DNA from: a virus
Virus record (IMG/VR): IMGVR_UViG_3300024999_000024
Coordinates: 1 to 40,318 of that record
Length of the DNA: 40,318 nt
Direction: 5' to 3' (one strand)
In this document: positions 13,416-20,352 of the stretch, in pieces
Layout of the letters: every line of letters begins with the position of its first letter
Position numbering within the stretch: position 1 is the stretch's first letter
The notes under the pieces: generated by a model
What the model saw: only the letters and a program-made list of their open reading frames with translations
Told to the model about the DNA's origin: nothing
The model's database searches: none
Made by a program: the position numbers and the translations under genes

Positions 13416-13569
13416 CGGTCTATGTTAAGAAACCGCAAACGAGCTAGGGCAACTCGGTAAACGGCCCTAAATTTGGATAGACTGTTGTCCTCTCCTTCAG
13501 CAGACTATCGGGAGTAGATACTACTAGTGGCAATTCTACCCCTTGTGCTAACACCTGAAAGCACTTACT
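13415..13569 (+). ncRNA. Structured segment with compact H-type pseudoknot after terL
   Basis: In order: hairpin GCGGT/ACCGC (13415-13436); H-type pseudoknot with S1 CGAG (13440-13443)/CTCG (13453-13456), S2 TAGGGC (13445-13450)/GCCCTA (13464-13469), loops 1, 2 and 7 nt; hairpin TAGACTGTTG (13478-13487)/CAGCAGACTA (13498-13507) with one mismatch and one G-U; then GGGAGTAGA/TCTACCCC with a bulged A; finally GTGCT/AGCAC just before the 13570 ATG. No promoter or Shine-Dalgarno seen. Confidence 0.5.
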
Positions 13570-13866
13570 ATGAAATATCCAAAGACTCTAATCATATGCG
13601 GCAAGAAGCGGAACGTTAAGTATGACCCCAAAGCAGAGGGAGGGTCTTGTCGGCTTGATACGGGGAATATAGAAGTAGGTAGTGCTATCAAGGGAGATGT
13701 CTTGGAAACCTTGCTGCACGAGATTGGAGAGTTCATACTGCATACCCACGGACACAGATATTCCAGGTATGTAGACGGCAATGACGGACTTCGCTTCGTA
13801 ATGGATCACCAAGGCTACGAGAATTTCATAAAAGAGTTATCCTGCGTAGTGGAGCAATTTAAATAA
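13570..13866 (+). CDS. Small protein with HExxE metal-binding-like motif (98 aa)
   Basis: Begins MKYPKTLIICGKKRNVKYDPKAEGGSCRLDTGNIEVG. Residues about 46-56 read VLETLLHEIGEFILHTHGHRY, an H-E-x-G-E helix with following histidines that resembles the zinc-metalloprotease-like fold (ImmA/IrrE-type) seen in small phage proteins, though the third ligand is not certain. No good Shine-Dalgarno; a hairpin sits just upstream of the ATG. It lies between terminase and portal. Function unknown. Confidence 0.65.
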   Translation: MKYPKTLIICGKKRNVKYDPKAEGGSCRLDTGNIEVGSAIKGDVLETLLHEIGEFILHTHGHRYSRYVDGNDGLRFVMDHQGYENFIKELSCVVEQFK

Positions 13867-13871
13867 AACAA

Positions 13872-13901
13872 TTGACAACCATTTAAAACATTTGCTATAT
13901 G
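13872..13901 (+). promoter_or_regulatory. Predicted promoter of the 13.9 kb RNA
   Basis: TTGACA (13872-13877), 18-base spacer, TATATG (13896-13901) with TGC at 13893-13895. Predicted start near 13908, the first base of the S1 helix. Confidence 0.7.
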
Positions 13902-13907
13902 GATGTT

Positions 13908-13993
13908 GCTTAAGGCAGTGTCCACATAGTTTACCACCCCCCGAACGGACGCCGCCTTAAGCACACGGACATCAAGTGGGGGGTGGCTTTTTT
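13908..13993 (+). ncRNA. Interleaved-helix RNA, copy 4, probably free-standing
   Basis: S1 pairs GCTTAAGGC (13908-13916) with GCCTTAAGC (13954-13962), extended across an internal loop by GTCC (13920-13923)/GGAC (13947-13950). S2 pairs CCACCCCCC (13934-13942) with GGGGGGTGG (13978-13986). T6 follows at 13988-13993. No gene starts within 300 bases downstream, so this copy looks like a short RNA ended by its own terminator. Confidence 0.72.
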
Positions 13994-14242
13994 GTGGCCC
14001 GTTAAGCGTAAAAACGAGGCAGGTAGAGGCGAAAGACACACTACACGAGAAGTATAAAAAAGGTCTTAACATACGAAGATGCGGCCGCCACGCCAGTTAT
14101 AACACTAACTGATACACAAATGGGCATAACACTCGCAGAGTATATCCTTCGTTGGGGATTGACTATCTTGTTGTATAAATGTTGCTAGAGCGTTGGAGGG
14201 AGTCACGCCCCGCCCAATGCAGTAGTGTTATATCCGCAAGTA
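13994..14242. other. Intergenic region with long inverted repeat
   Basis: TATAACACTAACTG (14098-14111) pairs with CAGTAGTGTTATA (14220-14232) apart from one bulged base. Inside lies GCGTTGG (14190-14196)/CCAATGC (14214-14220) capped by GGG/CCC. ATAACACT also occurs as a direct repeat (14099-14106 and 14126-14133). The only peptide seen is a 22-residue hydrophobic reading (14120-14188, MGITLAEYILRWGLTILLYK...) without a ribosome site. Candidate packaging site, origin or structured RNA. Confidence 0.4.
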
Positions 14243-14271
14243 TTGACAATTAGATTAAATTTATGTATAAG
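14243..14271 (+). promoter_or_regulatory. Predicted promoter for the virion operon
   Basis: TTGACA (14243-14248), 17-base spacer, TATAAG (14266-14271). Start near 14278; the short leader carries AGAGGGAC before the portal ATG and no pseudoknot element. Confidence 0.85.
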
Positions 14272-14300
14272 CATTGTAGCCAAGCAAGCGAGAGGGACAA

Positions 14301-16316
14301 ATGGACAGAATAGAATCAGATGTTTTACCCGCCGAAGCCGTAGACTACCTCAACCAGATTGAATCAGAACCCGACAAGAACGCTTTTATGCAGATAGAAG
14401 CTGCCAAGTCTGAACTGCATAGCCATGTATGCGAATGGCAGAAGAAGTCTGCTGATTGGCGTAAAGCGTCATATGAGGGCAAATGGCAGAAGTATCAGCG
14501 TAATACTGATGGAGTCTTTGACCCACAGATTAGTGCCAAGAAAGAAGATTGGCAGTCTAAAGTATTCGTAGGCATTACTGCTTCCCATCGTGAAACTATC
14601 CATTCCCACCTGTTCAAGACTATGGCAGGTATCAACCCCCCTATGGAGGTTAAGTCCCGCTTCAACCTTGGCGAAGTAGACCAGTCAAAGAACATACAGG
14701 CCATAATGCTCCGTGAGATGGACAAGGCCAGTTGGGCGGTTGTCTTTGATACGGCTATGCACGATGCCGATACTTTTGGTAGTGGCTTTGTCCGCGTATC
14801 TTGGAAGACTGAAACGGCTATACGCAAACTGAAGAAGCCCGTTAAAGAGGGATTCACCGATAACCTTAACCCTATGGGCATGGTCGGTTATGCTATGCGG
14901 GCCGCTACTGGTAAACTGCGGGATACTGCCTATGAGGAAGCCGAGGAAGAAGTAATAACCTATCGTGGACTGTCCCTCAAGCATTACTCTATCTGGGATA
15001 TCTTCCCTGACCCCAAAGCGTTGCAGATACCTGGTTCTACGATTGCTTGCCGCTACAAAGTTACTTACGAAGATATAGTCAAGGGTGCGGATAGTGGCTA
15101 TTACCTTGCCGATGCACCGGAGAAACTGCGCAATATTGATGAAAGCGAGAAGTTCGCCGAGGGTGAGGATATCGTGCAGGCCGATAGGGATATAGCGGAT
15201 CACGAGGCCCCCAGAACCGAATACGGAAAAGTGCTTACTTGCTACGAAGTATTCGGCAAGTTCCCGCAGAAGTGGATACATACGATAATGGGTATTCCGG
15301 TAGAAACTCCCGAGATGCTTGTATCCGGTAGGGTTATCTTCCATCAGAACTGCCTTGTAGCCGTTGAGATAAACGACGAATACGATGGCGAGGCTCCTAT
15401 CTATAAGCTGGACTACTATCCCGTTAATGGCTCGTTCTATGGGCGTGGTGTCCCCGAGATGCTTGAAGATAGTCAGGCCGTTATCAACGAAGTAGTCAAC
15501 CAACGTTTAGACAATGGGGCTATGATACTGAATAAGTCGTTTGGTATCGTAGAGAAGGCCCTTGTTAACCCGAAGCAGGACTTGGTTAGCAAGCCCGGTA
15601 TGATGATTAGGTTGGACGGGAACAAGATACCCAATGGTGATGTCCGTAATGCTATTATGGAGTTCACTATCAACGATACTCCGCTTCGTGCTGGCTTCAG
15701 CGAGGTCAACGAGGCCGAGAGGTGGGCGCAGGAACGGACTAGTGCCAATCGTGTAACCTTGGGCACGGCAGGGCTTGTTAAGGACGCTAACCAGACCCTT
15801 GGTGGGCAACAGATGCTCCGTGAATCGGCTGGCGAGAAGTTCGCCTATATCGGTCTGCGGATGGAGTTAGACTTCCTCAAGAAGTTCTTCCACGGCATTT
15901 GGAAGACTATCTACAAGAATATGACCCCGCAGGATATTGAGGATAGCATAGGCCCCGATGCCGTGCAGACCTTCATCCCGATTACGCCCGAGGAAATAGA
16001 AAGGGACTATATCTATATGCCCCTTGGCGTGTTTACGATGGAGAACAAGGCCCTCCGGCAGGCTAGGTTGCTTGAGATACGCAAAGAGTTCCTTGGTGCG
16101 CCGTGGGTCAATGACGAGAGTTACTTTGATGTCGTTATGCAGAACGCTGACGAAGATCCCGAGAGGTTCAAGAAGGACGAAGACCAGATTATACAGGAAC
16201 AAGGGATGATGCTCCCCTCACCTACGGAAGAAGTGCCTCCTGGGCCTATGCCTGATACTGGCGTTATCCCGCAGACCCGATCGCAAGGTGGGGCAGTAGT
16301 AAAGGGGGGAAGGTGA
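14301..16316 (+). CDS. Portal protein
   Basis: 671 aa, the size of podovirus-type portals. The N terminus DWQSKVFVGITASHRETIHSHLFKTMAGINPPMEVKSRF is typical of this group, followed by the long wing and stem region and a C-terminal low-complexity tail (PSPTEEVPPGPMPDTGVIPQTRSQGGAVV). Twelve copies would form the vertex ring through which terminase packs DNA and to which the adaptor (25683) binds. AGAGGGAC precedes the ATG. The assignment rests on size, the N-terminal block and position between terminase and scaffold/capsid. Confidence 0.85.
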   Translation: MDRIESDVLPAEAVDYLNQIESEPDKNAFMQIEAAKSELHSHVCEWQKKSADWRKASYEGKWQKYQRNTDGVFDPQISAKKEDWQSKVFVGITASHRETIHSHLFKTMAGINPPMEVKSRFNLGEVDQSKNIQAIMLREMDKASWAVVFDTAMHDADTFGSGFVRVSWKTETAIRKLKKPVKEGFTDNLNPMGMVGYAMRAATGKLRDTAYEEAEEEVITYRGLSLKHYSIWDIFPDPKALQIPGSTIACRYKVTYEDIVKGADSGYYLADAPEKLRNIDESEKFAEGEDIVQADRDIADHEAPRTEYGKVLTCYEVFGKFPQKWIHTIMGIPVETPEMLVSGRVIFHQNCLVAVEINDEYDGEAPIYKLDYYPVNGSFYGRGVPEMLEDSQAVINEVVNQRLDNGAMILNKSFGIVEKALVNPKQDLVSKPGMMIRLDGNKIPNGDVRNAIMEFTINDTPLRAGFSEVNEAERWAQERTSANRVTLGTAGLVKDANQTLGGQQMLRESAGEKFAYIGLRMELDFLKKFFHGIWKTIYKNMTPQDIEDSIGPDAVQTFIPITPEEIERDYIYMPLGVFTMENKALRQARLLEIRKEFLGAPWVNDESYFDVVMQNADEDPERFKKDEDQIIQEQGMMLPSPTEEVPPGPMPDTGVIPQTRSQGGAVVKGGR

Positions 16317-16483
16317 AGCACAAAATTCAGCTAGAGATAGAGCTAAAAGACGATAAGTATTGTTGCGGATGTCGGTTCCACGAATACGATAAATGCCGAG
16401 CATACGATGTCCACATAAATGTTGACCTGTCCCAATCCTACTTTAGCCCTATCCGTTGCGATGAATGTCTTGGCAGTAATTAA
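16313..16483 (+). CDS. Small zinc-binding protein (56 aa)
   Basis: GTG start overlapping the portal stop (GTGA) with GGGGGGAAGG just upstream. Sequence includes YCCGCRFHEYDKCRAYD and RCDECLGSN: cysteines arranged as CCxC...C and CxxC, with a histidine, suggest one or two zinc sites. Placed between portal and scaffold genes; role unknown. Confidence 0.6.
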   Translation: MKHKIQLEIELKDDKYCCGCRFHEYDKCRAYDVHINVDLSQSYFSPIRCDECLGSN

Positions 16484-16486
16484 TCC

Positions 16487-16515
16487 TTGACAACTCTATA
16501 AAAATAGTGTATATA
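16487..16515 (+). promoter_or_regulatory. Predicted promoter with near-leaderless start
   Basis: TTGACA (16487-16492), 17-base spacer, TATATA (16510-16515). Transcription would start near 16522 and the next ATG is at 16526, so the AAGG of the apparent ribosome site would lie upstream of the transcript. Confidence 0.7.
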
Positions 16516-16525
16516 CAAGGTAGAA

Positions 16526-16762
16526 ATGAACGATGAAGACCGCAAGCAGAACGCAGACTACCTCAATAGTATGCTCACTTCCCCCGGTGGGCAGATACTT
16601 TTCAAACATATAGACGATATGATAGCGGATGGGTGGAACGAATTTATCGCGTTGCCTGTGTTACAGAAAACAAACAAGGCGGCGTTCAATGCACAAGCCA
16701 AGTATGAAGTCCTCAAGAACCTGAAGGAATGGGTCAAGGACGAGATTAGACTGGCTGAATAG
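16526..16762 (+). CDS. Hypothetical protein (78 aa), before scaffold
   Basis: Begins MNDEDRKQNADYLNSMLTSPGGQILFKHIDDMIADGWNEFIALPVLQKTNKAAFNAQAKYEVLKNLKEWVKDE. All-helical by appearance. Small helical proteins of this type are common beside portal genes in podoviruses. Function unknown. The strong promoter sits almost on top of the start codon. Confidence 0.65.
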   Translation: MNDEDRKQNADYLNSMLTSPGGQILFKHIDDMIADGWNEFIALPVLQKTNKAAFNAQAKYEVLKNLKEWVKDEIRLAE

Positions 16763-16839
16763 ATTTGCGATAACCTAGCAATAGGCCCGCAATGAGTAAA
16801 ATAAACAACTGGCCCTAAACGGCAACCAGGAGAACAAAA

Positions 16840-17790
16840 GTGGAAGAAACAATGACGGAGATTAAGCAGGTTGATACTTCAAACCCCTCTAACGGCGTAG
16901 GCCCTACTGGCATACCCAAAGTAGAGGAAAGTCTGTCCCTTACTAATGATACCTTTGCTGAAGATATGGCGAAGTTAGCCGCTTCTGCACAGGCCCCTGC
17001 GACCCCTCCTACCCCGCCGACGATGCCCGAGCAACCTGTTGAACAGGCCCCGGTAACTACAGAGGCAACTAAAGTAGAAGTTCCCGAGAAGTTTAAGACT
17101 CCCGATGGTCAGATAGATGTGGCTAAAGTAGAGAAGTCGTATGTCAATGCAGAGGAAACTCTGGCGAAGTATCTTGCGAAAGAGAAGGAACTGAAGCGGG
17201 CTATGAACGAGGTGCGTCAGAAAGAAAACGCCTACCTTAATCCCCCCGCTACTGCTCCTACTCCCATCCCTGTTAACACCAACTTCGCACAGCAGTTAGA
17301 GGCTGATGTTCAGCGTGAGGGCCTTGGCCCCGTGCTGACTAAACTCTTTACTGCCTCGCAGGAAGCGGCTTACGAAAAGGCCCGTGCTGAAATAGAGGGC
17401 ATCAAGTCCGTTACTGCCGAGCAGACGACCAAAGCGCAGATAGAAGCTATTGGCAAGAACGACCCGTGGGTGTATAGTGAGCAGGGGCTCAATACGCTTA
17501 CGAGCATACTTAACAATCAGCCCTATCTATGGCAGGCTAACGACCCCTACAAGGCTGCCTATCTGTTCCATAAAGGGATGAATGTTGCTTCACAGACGGC
17601 TCCGCAGGTTTTGACACCTACTCCCCAGGTTAGGCCATCGGCCCCCGTGCCGACAGGTCTTGCGGCGGTTCCGTCTAATAATCCTACTGTGCGTCTTGAT
17701 AGCCGTGAGGCTATTGATTCTCACCTTAAGAAACTTAACCCTGCCCAACAGAGTGAGTTCTTTAAGAAAATGGGACTTCCCGGCTTTTAG
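16840..17790 (+). CDS. Capsid scaffolding protein
   Basis: 316 aa, GTG start with AGGAG upstream (an alternative ATG is at 16852). The N-terminal third is Pro/Ala/Thr-rich and disordered (PATPPTPPTMPEQPVEQAP); a charged coiled-coil follows at about 85-130 (KVEKSYVNAEETLAKYLAKEKELKRAMNEVRQKE); the basic or hydrophobic C terminus ends SEFFKKMGLPGF. This architecture and the place directly before the major capsid gene are those of scaffolds that shape the procapsid and then leave it. A CTG-GCC/GGC-CAG hairpin around 16811-16832 overlaps the ribosome site and might modulate expression. Confidence 0.8.
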   Translation: MEETMTEIKQVDTSNPSNGVGPTGIPKVEESLSLTNDTFAEDMAKLAASAQAPATPPTPPTMPEQPVEQAPVTTEATKVEVPEKFKTPDGQIDVAKVEKSYVNAEETLAKYLAKEKELKRAMNEVRQKENAYLNPPATAPTPIPVNTNFAQQLEADVQREGLGPVLTKLFTASQEAAYEKARAEIEGIKSVTAEQTTKAQIEAIGKNDPWVYSEQGLNTLTSILNNQPYLWQANDPYKAAYLFHKGMNVASQTAPQVLTPTPQVRPSAPVPTGLAAVPSNNPTVRLDSREAIDSHLKKLNPAQQSEFFKKMGLPGF

Positions 17791-17818
17791 TCGGGGCTAA
17801 ACAGGTGTCGGCGAGGAA

Positions 17819-18883
17819 ATGAGCGATCAGAACACTAGCATAGTTAACAACGACAATCTTCTCATGTCGTACTTTGAGAAGCGTGCGATTAAAACCCTGC
17901 ACGAATCGGTGTGGTTTTACCAGATGGGCGAGAAGTACCCTCTCCCGATGGGTAGCGGTCAGAGCATCACCTTTAACGGGTGGCGCACTCTGGCGGCTGC
18001 TTCGTCTACTCTGGCTGAAGCGTCTGCCAATAGCACTGTATCTCTGTCGTCCCGCAAGGTGTCGGCTACCATTGCCTCCTATGGCCGTGGCATCAAGATA
18101 ACCGACCTGCTGGAAAAGACCTCTATACTGCCTGTTGAACCCGGTGCGCTTCGTGAACTTGAGCAGTCTGCTGCTCTCACTGTGGACAACATGGTTCAGC
18201 TTGCCGTATTCAAGAATGTGATTACGCAGGTTGGTCAGGCCGCTGACACCAAGGCGAAGATACTCTCCGCTTGGATGTCTGTTGCCGCGTCGGCCTTCTG
18301 CGCCAACACCGGCACCACCGCTAATAGCCGCCAGTTCGGCTTCCCGGTTCAGTTCGGTACTTCTGCTGCCCGTCTGTCTGCGGTTGCCGCTGCTGCCCCC
18401 TCTATCTCTGCCAAACTTGGCCCGATAGTTGTGCGCCGTGCGGTTGCCCGCCTCAAGCGGCTGAATGTCAAGCCGATGGCTGATGGTTACTATGTTGCCA
18501 TTGCCCATCCCAATGCCCTTGCTACGATGATGTCCAACCCGGACTTCAAGCAGTGGGCTCTTAACTACGAGTCTGGCCCGAAAGAAACGATGTATAAGCA
18601 CATCGTGGGCAAGGTTCATCAGGTTAAGTTTATGGAGTCTACGAACTGCCCCCGCTATGCGGTGACTGCTCACTCCGTGAACCTGACCCCGATATTCGGC
18701 GAGGGTGCGCTTGGCGTGACCGAACTGGATGGCGGTGTCAAGATGATACTGAAGCGGCCCGGCCCGAACAGCACGGACAACCCGTATGACCTGTTCAGCA
18801 CCCTTACCTTCAAGGTTCGTGGTGTGGCTGCGGTGCTCAACCCTTCTTGCGGCTGCATAATGCTGACCCACGAGAAGATGTAA
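17819..18883 (+). CDS. Major capsid protein, N4-gp56 family type
   Basis: 354 aa. The block SVWFYQMGEKYPLPMGSGQS then ITFNGWRTLAAASSTLAEAS, and ATIASYGRGIKITDLLEKTSI, closely follows the known pattern of N4-gp56-type capsid proteins (FYQFGEKRPLPKGNGKTVEFRRW, then YGDYVEISDLLE). The rest is an HK97-like fold by family. Codon use is noticeably richer in CTG, GCT and TCT than in the early genes, as expected for high expression. GAGG lies close to the ATG. A strong terminator follows the gene, so it ends a transcription unit. Confidence 0.92.
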   Translation: MSDQNTSIVNNDNLLMSYFEKRAIKTLHESVWFYQMGEKYPLPMGSGQSITFNGWRTLAAASSTLAEASANSTVSLSSRKVSATIASYGRGIKITDLLEKTSILPVEPGALRELEQSAALTVDNMVQLAVFKNVITQVGQAADTKAKILSAWMSVAASAFCANTGTTANSRQFGFPVQFGTSAARLSAVAAAAPSISAKLGPIVVRRAVARLKRLNVKPMADGYYVAIAHPNALATMMSNPDFKQWALNYESGPKETMYKHIVGKVHQVKFMESTNCPRYAVTAHSVNLTPIFGEGALGVTELDGGVKMILKRPGPNSTDNPYDLFSTLTFKVRGVAAVLNPSCGCIMLTHEKM

Positions 18884-18890
18884 GTAAATA

Positions 18891-18935
18891 TATCCCCTCC
18901 CTCTGTAGTCTAGGGGGAGGGGGTATTTAAATTTT
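18891..18935 (+). terminator. Intrinsic terminator after the major capsid gene
   Basis: Stem 18891-18903 with 18913-18925: thirteen pairs, G+C rich (CCCCTCCC with GGGGAGGGG), nine-base loop, followed by TTTAAATTTT. It may limit read-through so that capsid protein is made in excess over the fibre-like genes. Confidence 0.85.
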
Positions 18936-18959
18936 GTTTATCCTACCTAGGAGAGTAAT

Positions 18960-19355
18960 ATGAAAAAAATACTAACTGTTATATGCGCCGTAGTGGCTAT
19001 GGGTCTGTTCTTTAACTTCACTATGGCCGATACGGGTTATGAGGGTGCGACCAGGATTGAGCGCGGTTCATATGTTGCTACCCGTGTGGTCAATGTTTCT
19101 TCCTCTACCGCTACGGAGATACTCCCCGCTACCTTCAAGAGGCCCGATAGCATATGTAAGAATGTATCTGCGTATACTATCTATCTCGGTAGTGCGGCGG
19201 CGGGCGTTACTCTTACCGATATTGGCCTTCCCCTTGGTGCTTCTGAATACTTCAAGATAGACGGCTCTATGACTGGTGCTATCTACGGCCTTGCCGGTGC
19301 TGGTGCGGCTACTAGCGCAGTTAAGTTTGTCTGTCTTGACGGCCTTGTTCAGTAA
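18960..19355 (+). CDS. Predicted secreted virion-region protein (131 aa)
   Basis: Begins MKKILTVICAVVAMGLFFNF then TMADTGYEG: a textbook Sec signal peptide with basic n-region, hydrophobic core and likely cleavage near residue 23 (TMA). Mature part is beta-rich, Ala/Gly/Ser-rich (SAAAGVTLTDIGLPLGASEYFKIDG), like a decoration or fibre-base protein. AGGAGAG precedes the ATG. A signal peptide on a protein encoded next to the capsid gene is unusual. No family recognised. Confidence 0.7.
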   Translation: MKKILTVICAVVAMGLFFNFTMADTGYEGATRIERGSYVATRVVNVSSSTATEILPATFKRPDSICKNVSAYTIYLGSAAAGVTLTDIGLPLGASEYFKIDGSMTGAIYGLAGAGAATSAVKFVCLDGLVQ

Positions 19356-19365
19356 GGGGGATACA

Positions 19366-20058
19366 ATGACTAAAATACTACCTTTCTTAATCTTGCTTTG
19401 CAGTAACGCTATGGCCTTTGATGTGGTATATAGCCCGAATAGCGAGGCGTTGGTCAATAACTTTGTAATGAAGTCCGGTGACACGATGACCGGCCCCCTC
19501 ACCCTATCCGGTTCTACGCTGACAGTAACGGGAAGTGCTTTCTCTGTAGGGGGGAGTACATTTGTGGTGCAGAATGGGCTTGTGGGCGTGGGCCAAGCCC
19601 CCGTGGCAGGGTTTTCTGTTTATGCAAAAGGTTCGGTTGCCGTAGACTCTACAAGCGGCGGCTTTGTGCAGAGGTATAACGGCTCGTCCACCAATGGATT
19701 CAATATCCTGTCCAATTCAACTGGAGATTTTATATTCCAAACCCGCAACACTAGTAATGTAGAAAGGATGAGAATATTGGGCGCAGACGGCTCCGTAGGC
19801 ATCGGCACCGTGGCCCCCGCCTCCACCCTCCAGATAGGCACTTCTCTTGATGCTACGACTTCCTACCTACAGATAGACACCTTGGCCGCTGACACCGCTG
19901 GCCCGCCCGCTACCGCAGACTGCGACGCGGCGACGGAAGTGGGGAGAATGGTTCTCTCCTCTAGGTATACTGCTACTGCCGATAATATGATATGGGTGTG
20001 CTTGCAGACTGCCGCCTCTACCTATGCTTGGTGGAAGACTGCGCTGACGGCTCCCTAA
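19366..20058 (+). CDS. Fibre-like protein with signal peptide (230 aa)
   Basis: Begins MTKILPFLILLCSNAMAFDV, a signal peptide with an AMA cleavage site. Then KSGDTMTGPLTLSGSTLTVTG, the repeat motif of phage tail-fibre proteins, and later GSVGIGTVAPASTLQIGTSL, another fibre/adhesin motif near intramolecular-chaperone regions. It probably forms a trimeric fibre or decoration. The true start is at 19366; a longer in-frame reading overlaps the previous gene. AAGGGGG precedes it. Confidence 0.72.
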   Translation: MTKILPFLILLCSNAMAFDVVYSPNSEALVNNFVMKSGDTMTGPLTLSGSTLTVTGSAFSVGGSTFVVQNGLVGVGQAPVAGFSVYAKGSVAVDSTSGGFVQRYNGSSTNGFNILSNSTGDFIFQTRNTSNVERMRILGADGSVGIGTVAPASTLQIGTSLDATTSYLQIDTLAADTAGPPATADCDAATEVGRMVLSSRYTATADNMIWVCLQTAASTYAWWKTALTAP

Positions 20059-20061
20059 TAT

Positions 20062-20352
20062 ATGTATGGCGTTAACCTCCCCACCCTATTCATTGTAACC
20101 GCTTCAGGCGGAGTAGGGCAGAAAGAGATATCACTTAACGGCAAAGTCCTAGCCGTAGGCGTGATAGCCCCGAATACCGATGCAGTCTATGATATGGAGA
20201 TTCTAGATGTAGACGGGTTCGGTGTATGTCATTTAGATAACGCAGTTGGCAATGTAACAGTTAACTATGGTGCTAGGTTCTACGGCCCGCATACTGTGTA
20301 TTTCACCACCGCAACGGACGGGGAATACAAGGTCAAAGTATGGTACGAATAA
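20062..20352 (+). CDS. Small beta-rich virion-region protein (96 aa)
   Basis: Begins MYGVNLPTLFIVTASGGVGQKEISLNGKVLAVGVIAPNTDAVYDMEILDVDGFG and ends HTVYFTTATDGEYKVKVWYE. Beta-sandwich-like, no signal peptide. It follows the fibre-like gene by three bases and overlaps the next gene by 13 bases in another frame; the overlap holds no slippery heptamer. Possibly a fibre accessory or decoration protein. Confidence 0.65.
   Translation: MYGVNLPTLFIVTASGGVGQKEISLNGKVLAVGVIAPNTDAVYDMEILDVDGFGVCHLDNAVGNVTVNYGARFYGPHTVYFTTATDGEYKVKVWYE

Noticed and set aside
13415-13569. Possible group I intron remnant next to terL (CAGACTA-like P7 sequence)
   Set aside because: The partner P7 strand and P3/P8 pairings could not be found, and terL reads uninterrupted.
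17765-17818. Pseudoknot of CCCG/CGGG and TTTAG/CTAAA before the capsid gene
   Set aside because: The connecting loop would be a single base across a 4-bp stem, which is sterically unlikely, and it overlaps the coding end of the scaffold gene.
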